A stretch of 64,000 bases of DNA, from positions 291,611 through 355,610 of the forward strand of contig NZ_QKPO01000004.1 of the NCBI RefSeq assembly GCF_003258355.1, read 5' to 3'. A model generated the notes under the pieces. It was not told the DNA's origin. It searched no databases and saw only the letters and a list, made by a program, of their open reading frames with translations. Each line of letters begins with the position of its first letter. The first letter of the stretch is position 1. The stretch is from Confluentibacter sediminis (lineage in GTDB: Bacteria > Bacteroidota > Bacteroidia > Flavobacteriales > Flavobacteriaceae). This document shows, one piece after another, positions 1 through 12,700 of this stretch. A program made the position numbers and the translations under genes.

Positions 1-1
1 A

Positions 2-1141
2 ACCACCACCTCTGGTGAGGCATACAGGGTAAGAATTAAAAGCACAGCTCCGGCATCTGAAAGTCAAGCATCCAATGCCTTTGCGGCCTATTATAAAATT
101 CAAGATTCCCCATTCAGTATCAATAATTTAATTGAAACAGGCGTATATTGTGCCGGGGGCAGTTATTTGCTAACCATAGATAATCCTGGATTTGGTTCGA
201 ATGATTCCCCATTACAATATCCGTCGCTTACGTTTAATTGGTATCGGGAAACTAGCCCTACAACCTCAGTATTTGTGGGGTCGGGAAACACTTTCTATGT
301 CAACACGCCTGGGACATATTTTGCTGAAACAAATTATGGAACGTGTACATCAAATTCATTTTCAAATCGAGTGACTATCAGTGAGGCTACTTCAGGAGGC
401 GTATCTTCCAACATAAGTTCTAGCTTAGGAAATCCGTACTGTGTAAACGAAGGGCCTACTACATTAACAACTATACATGGTAATGGTTATCAATGGTTTA
501 AGGATGGTTCGGCCATCTCTGGAGCAACCAATCAAACTTATGTGACGAATGAATCTGGGAGTTATTCTGTTTCTATCGATTTGGGCGAGTGTGTTTCAAC
601 AGCATCTATTGATTTGGATACTAGTACATTTACAAGTAGTATCGATGTGGAAGAGAATAACATATTAAATGAAGATGAAACGTTGTTGGCAACGGTAACA
701 ACGGATGCTACAAATCCTGAATTTGAATGGTATTTAAATGATGTTATAATTTCTGGGGAAACAGGAAATAGTTATGAAGTAACCCAAGAAGGCAATTATA
801 AAGTTATCATATACCAAACAAGTGGGTGTATAGCTTCAAAGGAACTTGTTTTTAATGTAACCGAAGCCTTTCCAGATGTAGCTCATATACCCAATCTCAT
901 TAGTCCCAATGCCGATGGTATTAACGATACTTGGGTCATCCCTCAAAAATATGTAGCAGGAACAAATACGGAAGTCATTATAATGAGTTCTCAAGGAAAG
1001 ATCGTATTAAAAACCGATGATTATCAAAATAATTGGCCACAAGATCAAATAGATTTTAAAGACACCAATCCTGTGTATTACTATATCATAACAACACAAG
1101 ATAATCAAATTAAAAAAGGATCAATAACAGTAGTGAAGTAA
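2..1141 (+). CDS. gliding/T9SS surface protein, 3' part (SprC-like by position)
   Basis: The reading frame is open from the first bases of the window, so this is the C-terminal part of a larger protein and the true start lies upstream. It contains Ig-like beta-sandwich segments with spaced cysteines and motifs of the YQWFKDG type. From about base 881 to the stop it carries a gliding motility-associated C-terminal domain (CHU_C, type B sorting signal) with the hallmark SPNADGINDTW. Such domains direct proteins through the type IX secretion system to the cell surface. It lies one base before the next gene, so the two are cotranscribed. Its place ahead of a PorP-like gene, sprB and sprF matches sprC of Flavobacterium johnsoniae, but that identity rests on position only. 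Confidence 0.8.
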   Translation, partial: TTTSGEAYRVRIKSTAPASESQASNAFAAYYKIQDSPFSINNLIETGVYCAGGSYLLTIDNPGFGSNDSPLQYPSLTFNWYRETSPTTSVFVGSGNTFYVNTPGTYFAETNYGTCTSNSFSNRVTISEATSGGVSSNISSSLGNPYCVNEGPTTLTTIHGNGYQWFKDGSAISGATNQTYVTNESGSYSVSIDLGECVSTASIDLDTSTFTSSIDVEENNILNEDETLLATVTTDATNPEFEWYLNDVIISGETGNSYEVTQEGNYKVIIYQTSGCIASKELVFNVTEAFPDVAHIPNLISPNADGINDTWVIPQKYVAGTNTEVIIMSSQGKIVLKTDDYQNNWPQDQIDFKDTNPVYYYIITTQDNQIKKGSITVVK

Positions 1142-1142
1142 C

Positions 1143-3575
1143 ATGGTAAAATATATAATATATATGTTTTTATTCATATCTATAGTGGAACAATCATATT
1201 CTCAAGAAGATGGTGTTGTTGCTTTAGCTTTGCCTGTTCGAAATTCTTTAAAGTTCAATAAATATGCCATCAATCCAACATTCAGTTTTGTTCGCGAACA
1301 GAACAGCTATATAACTTTAACCAATAAAAGAGAGTGGGTTCAATTTAATGATGCACCACAAACTTATTTATTTAGTTATTCTGGTAGGTTTAATGAAAAC
1401 ATGGGTATTGGTGTTGGGTTGTTTCAACAAAATTATGGGGTTTTAACCACATTTGGCGGTATATTGAATTATGCTTATAACGTCGTTCTTGATAGAGATA
1501 GTAATTTAACTTTTGGAGTGAACTTAGGGGTTTATAAAAGTGGGATTAATGAAGGGAATGTAGTCACCAATTTTCCAGATCCGTCTCTACAGAATATACC
1601 ATCCAACACTGTAATAACAGTAAATCCAGGCATTAACTACGGAACGGCTTTTTTAGATTTTGGGGTGTCTCTTAATAATGTAGCATCATACAATTTTACA
1701 ACTTCCGAACTCATAGAGGAGAATCCAGAACAAAGTATTCAAGGCCATATTATGTACACGGGGTATGTAAACAGTCGTGGTTTTTTTGATGAAACTAAAT
1801 TTTCAGGTTTAGTGAGGTCAGAATTCAAAAAAGATAAAACATTTCTTTCTGGCATTGCAATGTTAACAGTTCCTAAAGGCTTTTGGGCACAGGCAGGCTA
1901 TAATACATTATATGGTTTATCTGGAGGTGTTGGCTTTAATATTAGTTCCCAAATCGCTATTGAGTATAATTATGAAAAGGCTATGGGAGATGTATCCACA
2001 TTCGGTAGTTCTCATGAAATCACATTAGCCTATAAATTTAAAAATCGCTATAAATATAATTATAGCGGAGATGATGATGAAGGTGCTTTAATTGCCCCAG
2101 TAAAAAAAACGAAATCTGTTGTAGCAAAAAGAAAACCAGCAACAAAGCCTGTTAAAGAACCAAATGTGGATACGGTTGCTAAAGCTCAGACAAAAGCAGA
2201 CGAAGCAGCTAAGTTGAAAGCAGATCAAGAAAACCAAGCAAGATTGGAAGCTGAAGCTAAATTAAAAGCAGAGGAAACAGCAAAACTTAAGTTGGCTCAA
2301 GAGCAGGCAAAAGCGAAAGCAGACGAAGCAGCTAAGTTGAAAGCAGAACAAGAAAACCAAGCAAGATTGGCAGCAGAAGCAAAAGCGAAAGCAGACGAAG
2401 CAGCTAGGTTGAAAGCGGAGCAAGAAAACCAAGCAAGATTGGCAGCGGAAGCTAAATTAAAAGCGGAGGAAGCAGCAAAACTTAAATTGGCACAAGAGCA
2501 AGCAAAAACGAAAGCAGACGAAGCAGCTAGGTTGAAAGCGGAGCAAGAAAACCAAGCAAAATTGGCAGCTGAAGCTAAAGCAAAAGCAGATGAAGCAGCC
2601 AAAGCGAAATTAGAACAAGAAGCCCTCCAAAATCAAGTAAGGCAAGAAACAAATGATACTATAAGTCAAGTGGACTTAGATGATGTTTTAGTGGAAGCAA
2701 CTGGTAGGAATAACACTAAGAAAACTGAAGGTGCGACCCTGTTAACAGCAGACTCTAGCATCGAGCAATATGAATTGTTGATAAAATTGCGAGAAACAGT
2801 AGCTAGTAAAGAACAAGATCTTAAAGATTTAAAAGAAGAAAATGATTTAAGTGAGCAAGGTATTTACAAGGAACCTAAACCATTTAAGAGTGTTTCTGCA
2901 GAAAATGCAGCTATAGAATCTTTAAAATCGGAAATAGATGAGGTGATTAAATCCCAAAATGCTAAAATTAGGCAAATGGAAGAGTCATATAATCTGCGAT
3001 TGAAAACAGTTAAGGATGTAAATGACCCTACGAATGTATCTTATTTAAGTAGAATAAATGCATTAAAAGCAGAACAAGTACAGGCGGTAACTACAAGAGG
3101 TAATTTATTATCAGCTCTTGAGGACATTAAAGAAGCTACAGAAATCGAGAGAAAACGACGAATTAAACGTGCCGCTTATGATAATGAGCAAGATAGATAT
3201 TTAAAAGATCGGGCAGCATTAAGTGCTATTAAACAAAATACACCGCAAAGTACAGTGCCTCTTAAAGAAGAAGATTTAGATTTTGGTGAAGAACAAAGCA
3301 AGAACATACAAATATTTAAAGGTGTTAATAATGTTGAAAGTGGATACTATGCGGTGCTTGCAGTACATAGTGATGTGGCAAAACGGGATGAGTTCTTAAC
3401 CAAGGTAGTAGCATCTGGACAAACCGATATCAATTTCTTTTATGATGTAAACACCAGTAAGTATTATATCTACTATCAAAAATATGATACCATCGAAGAA
3501 GCAAATGATGCTTTAAAGAATAAAGAAAGTAAGCCATATAATAGTAAAATGTCTATGATTAAAATAGAAAATTAA
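1143..3575 (+). CDS. sprD: PorP/SprF-type outer membrane protein with coiled coil and SPOR-like C-terminus (SprD-like)
   Basis: This 810-residue protein begins with a signal peptide ending near SYSQ. A PorP/SprF beta-barrel fills about residues 22-310, including the typical early segment with NPTFSFVREQ and an internal barrel repeat pattern. Residues about 350-493 are a highly charged Ala/Lys/Glu coiled coil built from near-identical units. A further helical region follows, and residues about 730-810 resemble a SPOR fold, which in other proteins binds peptidoglycan. PorP/SprF proteins act in type IX secretion and help place a cognate adhesin on the surface. The gene sits between a CHU_C protein and sprB, as sprD does in F. 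johnsoniae; the symbol rests mainly on that order. A periplasmic arm linking the barrel to the wall is my inference. Confidence 0.75.
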   Translation: MVKYIIYMFLFISIVEQSYSQEDGVVALALPVRNSLKFNKYAINPTFSFVREQNSYITLTNKREWVQFNDAPQTYLFSYSGRFNENMGIGVGLFQQNYGVLTTFGGILNYAYNVVLDRDSNLTFGVNLGVYKSGINEGNVVTNFPDPSLQNIPSNTVITVNPGINYGTAFLDFGVSLNNVASYNFTTSELIEENPEQSIQGHIMYTGYVNSRGFFDETKFSGLVRSEFKKDKTFLSGIAMLTVPKGFWAQAGYNTLYGLSGGVGFNISSQIAIEYNYEKAMGDVSTFGSSHEITLAYKFKNRYKYNYSGDDDEGALIAPVKKTKSVVAKRKPATKPVKEPNVDTVAKAQTKADEAAKLKADQENQARLEAEAKLKAEETAKLKLAQEQAKAKADEAAKLKAEQENQARLAAEAKAKADEAARLKAEQENQARLAAEAKLKAEEAAKLKLAQEQAKTKADEAARLKAEQENQAKLAAEAKAKADEAAKAKLEQEALQNQVRQETNDTISQVDLDDVLVEATGRNNTKKTEGATLLTADSSIEQYELLIKLRETVASKEQDLKDLKEENDLSEQGIYKEPKPFKSVSAENAAIESLKSEIDEVIKSQNAKIRQMEESYNLRLKTVKDVNDPTNVSYLSRINALKAEQVQAVTTRGNLLSALEDIKEATEIERKRRIKRAAYDNEQDRYLKDRAALSAIKQNTPQSTVPLKEEDLDFGEEQSKNIQIFKGVNNVESGYYAVLAVHSDVAKRDEFLTKVVASGQTDINFFYDVNTSKYYIYYQKYDTIEEANDALKNKESKPYNSKMSMIKIEN
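2190..2620 (+). repeat. tandem repeats coding for an Ala/Lys/Glu coiled coil
   Basis: The DNA carries several close copies of a block that encodes KADEAAKLKAEQENQARLA and variants (AEAKLKAEEAAKLKLAQEQ). Copies differ by only a few bases, so this stretch could change length by slippage or recombination. It lies inside the SprD-like gene and stays in frame throughout. Confidence 0.85.
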
Positions 3576-3741
3576 TATATGAATCGCCATGATTTGTAAA
3601 CCCAAACACCAATGAAAATAAAGTGATACCATATGACCTTTAAAAAGCAATGAATATTTACATATGAAACAAAACTAAACAGCCTAAACTCTTTTCCTTA
3701 ACCCCCCAAATTAAGAAAAAGAAATAACTAAAAATAACCCC

Positions 3742-6700
3742 ATGAAAAAGCCTACTCATTTTAAAATTGTATTTGCAATTTTGATGCTCTTTTTGAGTAT
3801 TCAATCTTTCGCCCAAAACCTGGTTCCTTTTGTCACAAGATATGACGAAGCTATTAAAGGAGACATGCTTTTAATAGGAAACAGTAATTTAAGCGTACAC
3901 CCTACAGATCCTTACAACTATACTGGAACCAACAGTAGCTACAACAATGAAGGGTCAAATAATAAAAACCGGATGGTATATGTGGACATCGATGGCGACA
4001 ACGCGACATTTAATTCTAGTAGCGCAGATTTAGATGTTCCAAATACTGCGAGTTGTTATCAAATAGTGTATGCTGGTTTATATTGGAGTTCTGTAGTAAG
4101 TGGAACTACCCCAATGGCAAATATTAAATTTAAAACCCCAGGAAGTAGTGCGTATGTAGATATCACAGGAACCCAAATTTATTATCAAAATTCTTCAGAT
4201 AACAGAAACTCTAATACTTATGTTTATTATAGAGATGTAACCGATATATTATCCACTCTTAGTAATCCAGAAGGAACTTACACAGTTGCCAATATATCAT
4301 CTATGACCTCTGCAATGATGAATAGTGGAAGTGGTCTTAATACAGAAGGCTTGTCCGCGGGATGGTCGCTGTTTGTGATATATGAAGATCCTCTTTTGCC
4401 AAGTAAATATATCACCTCATTTGACGGATTTACAAAAATAGATAATCAAGCCCCTAACAATGAACAAACGTTTCCTATAAATGGTTTCCAAACCATACCA
4501 ACGGGACCAGTTCGTGCAAAATACGCTTTTAGTGCTTTGGAAGGGGATAGGGCATGGTCTGGAGATTATTTACAAATTAATGGTACTAGCATTAGTGCCA
4601 CAACGGTAGGTGGTACAACGATACGTCCTAGTAATAATTTTTTCAATAGTTCCGTATCTATTATAGATCCAAATACAAATGCGCCCGTACTTTTTACAGA
4701 TCGAAACCCGGAAAGTGCCAATACGTTAGGCTTTGATGCTGGAATCATTAATATTCCAAACGCAGACAAAAGTGTTATAGCAAATGGGGCGACTTCAGCC
4801 AATATTAAGTTAGGGACTAATACGGATATTTATTACTTCTATTTTAGTGCTTTCGCTATTGAAATTATAGCCCCAAATATTGTACTAACTAAAATAGTTG
4901 AAGATGCTGCGGGCAATGATATTGGTGGTCAAGTAGTAGATTTGGGTGACGAACTTAATTATGTGATAGGGTTTCAAAATACAGGAAATGATAATGCAAC
5001 CGATATGACCATTAGGGATATATTACCCACCAATGTGGTGTTTAATTATCCATCAGACATCGATTTATTACCTGCAGGTGTTACCGTTAAAAGTTATAAC
5101 CCTACTACTCGCGAACTTATATTCAATATAGACGAATCTGTTGTAAAAGAGAAAGATCCAGTATCTGAAATTCGTTTTAAAGTTACTGTTGTTTCCACAT
5201 GTAGTTTATTAAGTGATGCTTGTTCTAATAGTATTGATAATCAGGCTTATTCGACTTATAAGGGTACTATAAATTCTGATTTCACTATTTCCGACGACCC
5301 AAGTTATGCAAGTAATACCGGATGTTTATTAACGCCAGGCGCAACCAATTTTTTAGCAGATTTAAACGATTGTACTTTTGAAGAAAACATTGTGCTATGT
5401 GGTTCGGATGTGGTTTTAACGGCTGGGGAGGGTTATGATGCTTATTCATGGTCAACGAGTCCTTCGGGAACACCAGTTATTGGTACTAATCAATCCATCA
5501 CAGTTACGAGTCCTGGGACATATTATGTCCATAATACGGCAACAGCACCTTGCCAATCCATCGATCAGATTTTTGAGGTTATTACATATGGAGCAGGTGT
5601 CACGAATCCCGTTTTACCTTTTGCAGATGAAGTAGTTATTTGCCCTAATGATGGAAAAGAACTGCCTAATATTTTCTTATGTGGTGCTAATGATTCTAGA
5701 TTTATTCAAACCAATATTACAGATACCTCTTCTATGATATGGGAAAAACTAGATGAATCCAGTTGTTCTGCTGTTGTAGATCAAGATTGTGCTAACGAAA
5801 GTGATACTTGTACATGGAATCAAGTGGCTACAGGTCCGGATTATTTAGCGGATACTGCGGGCCAATATAAGTTAACTTTAAATTATACGGGTGGTTGTTA
5901 TAATGAATTTTATTTTAATGTTTATGAGAATTTATTAATTCCTAAGGTCACACCAAGGGATATTTTTTGTACGACTCCAGGACAAATAACCGTTAACAAT
6001 GTACCTAGTGGCTATTTATATAGTATTGATGGTGTAAATTATCAAACAGAAAATGTGTTTGTAATTAATACGCCAAATGTATACACGGTGTATGTTAAAC
6101 AAGATGGTGTAACACCTAATCCTTGTATTTTTACGGTACCAGCTGTTCAAATAAGACAACGGGATTTTACGGTTTCTACCATTATAACACAACCTTTATG
6201 TCATGATGAATTGGGTAGCGTTACATTGGCCGCAAACGATGTGCGTCCACAGTATTACTTTTCTATTTATCAAGGTGCTACAGAGGTAGATCGTGTAGGG
6301 CCGATTATGGAAAATAGTCATCCTTTTTTGAATCTAAATCCAGGAACCTATACTGTAAATGTATCAACAGATGATGGGTGTACTTTTACGGATACCATTG
6401 AGATTATCAATCCACCATTATTAACGGCTACATCGGCACTTACTACGCCATTAACATGTACCGATGGCGAGATTACGGTGTACCCAAGTGGTGGTACAGC
6501 ACCATATTATTATTTTGTAAATGGCTCAACGGAATTTCAATCTACCCCACAAATACCAGTAACAGCACCAGGTCGTAACTATAATATTACCGTGGTAGAT
6601 GCCAATGATTGTTCGGTAACAACTTCTATTACTGTCTATCCTATTCCGGCACCAGAATATACTGTCGATCATACAGATATATTATGTTACAATTCCAATG

Positions 6701-9700
6701 ATGGAGTCATCCATTTTAATGTTACCAATGCGAATGGTTATACGGTTGCATATAGTATAGATAATGGTGCAACCTATAGTGCCAATCCCACATTTTCAAA
6801 TCTAAGTCCGGGAGATTATCTTGCAAACATAAGATATTCTTTAAATGGTGTTGAGTGTTTTAGTGCCACACAAACAATTAGTATTACACAGCCTGATAGT
6901 GCTGTAACCGCTTCGGCAGGCGTTTCGAAATTAGCTTGTGACCCTTCTGGAGAAGGTAGACTACGCATTACGAATCCACAAGGAGGTAAAGCACCATATG
7001 AATATAGTTTTGATAATCAAGCGACTTGGACAACTACAAATGAAGCTGATGTAGCTCCGGGAACCTATACCTTATATATTAGGGATGCCAACGGTTGTAT
7101 ATTCCCAATGACAGGTATTACTTTAGACCCAGTACCAGTGGCACCCACTATAGATATTTCTGATCCTGATTTTAATTGTGATGGTAGTGCTAACGCAACG
7201 GTAACTGTAACAAATTCTGGAACAGAGTCTTTTAACTATAGGTATTTATTGGATGGTGTTGAGAATACCAATACCACAGATCCAACCGTATTTTTAAATG
7301 TTCCAGACGGCACACATACTGTAACTGTGGAATATGTTCTATCAACGGTGCCAACATATAGTAATTTATTATATGAAACGTTTGGTTATGGAGATGATAC
7401 GACGTCTCCAGGAATCAACACGGCATATTATTGTTTCGAACGACAAGTTGTAGCTACACAATGTAAAGGCAGTATACAAATTAATGATGGTGATTATTCT
7501 GTAACGTCTCATATTGTAAGTCCATTTGCAGGTTGGGTAAACCCCGTAGATCATACACCACCAACGAATCCAGTAACTCCAAAAGGACGATATTTGGTCG
7601 TTAATATTGGAGCATCCATACCAAAAACTGAGATTTTATATGAAAAACAAATAAACGACATCATTCCTAACCAGCCCATCAATGTGGAGTTTTATGCTAT
7701 GAATTTAGTGAAATCACCCAGTAATATATATGATCCTAATTTATTGGTCGCATTGGTTGATGGCTCTGGCACAGAGATTTCTTCCTTCACTACTGGAAAT
7801 ATTCCAAAAAGTGGACAATGGGAAAATTATCCTAAAACACCTATGACTCTAAATCCAGGGGCAAATACAAGTTTGAAATTCATAGTGAGGTCTAACGTCC
7901 AGCAAACTAGTGGAAATGATGTTGCCATTGATGACATTAGAGTATATCAATTGCCAGAAAGCTGTGTAACTACAGTAGATTTTCCATTTATTGTAGCATC
8001 AGGAAATGCGTTTACAGCAGACATTATAGGATTTAGTAATATTAGTTGTAGTGGAAGTGCAGATGGCTCTATTACCATTTCTGCACAAAATTTTGATCCC
8101 GCAAAAGGATTTCAGTATTCTATAGACAATGGCGTGACTTGGAATACCCAAATGACCTCACCTTATACCATTACAGGGCTAGCACCAACTAGTTATAACA
8201 TTCAAATACGTTATGATGATGTGACAACGGGTTGTAGTTTTCCATTTACCCAAGATATTACCGAACCGAACCCTGTAGAAGTGACGGTCTCTGGAACACC
8301 AGTAACCTGTCTTATGGGATCTACGGTGACAGCGTCTGCCACAGGAGGCTCTCCAGCATATTCTTATGAATTAATAGATGCATCATTAAATTCTATACCT
8401 TTTCCTAGTAGTGGTATTTTAACCGATATCGCCGCAGGAGATTATATAGTAAAAGTAACGGATGCCAATGGATGTTCAGATACAGAACGGCTTAACTTAG
8501 TGGCACCAGAAATTCCTGAATTATCTATAAGTAATACCTCAGATTATTGTTATGATGCTACTGATGGAGCAACTCTAGTTGTTGATGCCTCAGGAGGTCA
8601 AGCACCTTACGAGTATAGTATTAATGGCAATGCCTTCCAAACAAGTAATACATTTTCAAATTTAACACCTGGAACTTATACCCTTACGGTAAGAGATGCT
8701 TATGGATGTACCGATACGTTGTCAGAAACGATTGAGCCTCAATTAACGGCAAGTGCTGTTTTAACCAAAGATTTAGATTGTGTATCTCCGGGAGCCATTA
8801 TTGAGGGAACTATTTTTGGAGGATATGCGCCTTATACCTATTCAGTTTCTGTAAATGGCGCTGCCTATGGGGCTCCTGTAAATGTTGTCGGTACTACTTT
8901 TAGTTATACAACTTCAACCGACGGAACTTATCGATTTCTTATTACGGATGCTAATGCTAATCCTAATGGTTGTACTTTCGAATCTAGGGAGGTATTGGTC
9001 GCTCCTATTTCTTACCCTGAAATTAGTTCAATATCTGCAACTGATAATTTGTGCTATGGCGATAATAATGGTTCAATTCAAATAACAATTAATAATACCG
9101 TAGGAACACCACCATTTGTAATTAATGTATATAACGACACAACAGGGTTTAACTATGGAACTCAAACAACAGGCTTGCCAGCTGGGGATTATACTGTTAC
9201 TTTAACAGATGGAAAAGGTTGTACAGATGTAGAAACTATAACCATTAATCAGCCGACTGCGATTGATTTTGATTTAATAAAAGAAGATATTACTTGTAAC
9301 AATCCTGGAGGATCCAGTTTAGGATCCATTACCATTCAAAATGTTACAGGAGGAACGGCTCCTTTTACTTATTTCATTACAAATAACTTTGGAGACGTTA
9401 TTCCAGGTAATCCATACTCAGCAACTTCAAATGAAAATCATACGTTTAATATTATAAATTATGGTGTTTATACTATAAATGTTATTGACTCAAATGGTTG
9501 TAGTCTTTCTAAACAGGAAACCATAGCTTCACCTCCTTCTGATTTATCAATAAATATAGACACATCTGTTCCAGATTGTACCACAGGAGGGACAGCTACA
9601 GTACAAGCAATATCTCCTTTAGGCAGTGGGAATTATGAATTTGGTATTTTAGAATTTAATACAGCACCATATACTTTAAATTATTTAACACCAGATGTTT

Positions 9701-12700
9701 CAACACCTGATACAAGAACATTTACAAATTTAACACCAGGTATTGTTTACACATTTGTTGTACATGATCTTACAACAGATTGCTATTTTGTTAAATCTGC
9801 AGATTTTGCTATACCAGCAGCTTCTACCTTAACGTCCTCTGTCATTCCGAATAATGTTGTTTGCCAAGGAGAAAATAATGGTAGTGTTACCTTTACAATT
9901 GATAATTTTGACAGTACAACAACTTCGGTTGATTACGGTATTTATACAGCTTATACAAATGTATTAATTGGTTCTATAGTCAATCTGCCTGTTACTTTTG
10001 GAACTCCTTCTACAGTAACCACTCCATCTCCCGGTAGTTTAGCTCCAGGTCAATATTATCTTGTTTTTACTGAAAACGGTACAGGTTCTTTTAACGGATG
10101 TAAATCAGCATCGGTTATTTTTGAAATCAATGAATCCGCTATAGATCTAAGCATAACAGCCTCTGTAGTTAAAAATGCCAATTGTAATCCTAGTTCGGGA
10201 GTTATAAGTGCTATTGCAAGAGATGGAACCGCTCCTTATGTCTATCAATTAACCACATCGGCTACGCCCCCTTTAACAACAGATCCTTCATGGGCATCTT
10301 CAAATACATTTAATAGAGATGCTGGTAGTTATTATGCACATGTTAAAGATGCTTATGGTTGTATTAAGACAGCATTAGTTACAGTATTACCCCAAGATCC
10401 AGAACCTGTTTTAGCTGCTGTAGTAGTCTCTAATCAATGTACAGCAGTAGAAGGCGGATTTACAATAGATGTTTCGTTAACAACTAGTGGTATTGCACCA
10501 CATAGCTTTAGTATTGACGGAGGAGCCTTTCAAACAAGAACCGCACCGTTTACCATATCAAATTTATCATCTGGAACCCATACTGTTGAGGTAAAAGATT
10601 CTAACGGATGTGGCAATTTAGTGTCTGTAGATATTGTGCCTCCGGTTAGTTTAACACCTACAGTAACAACATTACCATCTTGTAGTGATGATGATGGTGT
10701 GATTACTGTAACAGGATCGGGTGGCTCTGGAAACTATTCATTTGCAATAAGTCCAAGTGCAGGATCAATAACTTCGACTGCTACTGGATTTTCAGGAGTG
10801 CCTTCAGGTACCTATACCATTACCGTTACAGATACTACCACAGGTTGTACCAAACCTGCTACTGTAACTTTAGAAGCAGCCACACCTGTAACATTTACAA
10901 CAACGCCAACAGATGTAAGTTGTTATTTAGGTAGCGATGGTACGATTACTGTAAACTTACCAGCAGGTAATGATAATCCTGTTTATACCTATGAAATCAC
11001 AGCACCCATTATAGTAGCTCCTCAAACATCCAATGTGTTTGCAGGATTAGCTGCAGGAACCTATACCGTGGTGGTAACTTCTGGTAGAGGGTGTGTGGAA
11101 ACAGATGACGTAAAAATAGGTCAACCAGCCGATATTGTTGTCTCTGACCCCACAGTAAATTATGAGTGTACATCAGGAAAAAATAGTTCTAATTCTGCTA
11201 CCATTACAGTAAATAGCGTCAAGGGTGGTTCTGGAGCTTATACCCGTTATGAATTTATTAAAGATGCTACGTCTACACAAAATGCAGAAGTTGTACAATC
11301 TGGGCCCAATAATGTATATACCGAAACAAATTTATCAGGTGGCAACTATACCATCAATGTGTATGATAATAAAGGGTGTATGGGAACTACTACAATTGAA
11401 CTATTTGTTTCTATAAGCAACTTAAATGTAGCTGTTATACCTATTACATGTGCTAAGGGTGAAGATATAACCGTTTCAGTAACCAGTTCAGGAGTAGGTA
11501 CGCCTGACTTACGATATACTGTAAAAGATATTGTTGGTTCTGTATTAGGAGCGGTTTATAGCCAAACCAATACAACAAAAGATATTTCTGCAGACTTTAC
11601 AGACTTACCAGTTGGGAATTATATCATTACGGTTGAAAATCTAGATACAGGATGTAGCCTGCAAACCACACATTATGTAAGCAATCCTAATACATTTGAT
11701 TTGGCTATTGATCCTCCGGTTGATGTCACTTGTTTTAGTGCTTCTGATGGTAGCGTTAAGTTTACTTTTATAGATAGATCGCCTATCCCAACAGATGAAT
11801 CAGGGCCATTTAGTTATGATGTCTTTAATGTAACGGATTTAGTAAATCCTGTTACTTCTGGAACAACGAGTGATGCAGGTCCAGTAGCTATTCCAAATTT
11901 GGCAGCAGGAACTTATGAGATTATAGCGACTTTAATAAATTCCCCATATTGTGAAGCAAAAAGAAGATTTACAATTACAGGACCAACAGCCGCTTTAGCG
12001 ATTGCAGAAACCCACACAGAAATCACCTGTGTGAGTGGTAATAATGATGGAACTATTTCTGCAAGCGCTACCGGTGGTTGGCCAGGAGGGTATGAATATG
12101 AGTTATCGGGTACAACTTTATTAGGAGATCCCATACCTACAATACCATACTCTTCAAACGGAACATTTACAAACCTGTCAGCAGGGAATTATACAGTAAG
12201 TGTAAGAAATAGTAATAGTAGAGGGTGTACTGATTCAAAAAGTTTTCCATTAATAAACCCAAAACCAATTATAGTAAATGCAAGTTCAGATATTACCATG
12301 TTATCTTGTTTTGGAGCTAAAAACGCAACCATTACCGTAGATTTACCAACAGGTGGTCAAGGCAGTAATTATTCTTATACATTAAATACTATTTTCCCTA
12401 CTGTAAGTTCATCAGGGCCTCAATTGTCACCTGTATTCTCCGGATTAGGGGCAGGAAAGTATTCCATTACAGTAACCGATGGTTTCAGTTGTAGTGGGAC
12501 TTTAATAGATAATATTGTTATAGAAGAACCAGCACCAGTTCAAGCAAGCTTGGTGAAAGCAACTTCGCAAACATGCTTAACTCAGTCAGAGTTAACACTG
12601 AGTGCTACGGGTGGTACAGAACGTTATGAATATAGTGATTCAGCTACTTTTGGTACTATTTTAGGATCATTCACATCGGCATCGCCCATAACATTTCCAG

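Noticed and set aside
2297..2602. Minus-strand open frame rich in Ala/Ser/Phe opposite the coiled-coil repeats
   Set aside because: It exists only because the repeat unit has no stops on the other strand; no start context, and the plus-strand frame is part of a clear gene.
2190..2620. CRISPR-like spacing of repeats
   Set aside because: Repeats are adjacent, in frame and encode a coiled coil; there are no unique spacers and no cas genes.
3576..3741. Promoter or regulatory RNA between the SprD-like gene and sprB
   Set aside because: I looked for TAnnTTTG and for stems in this 166-base gap and found nothing convincing; cotranscription is simpler.
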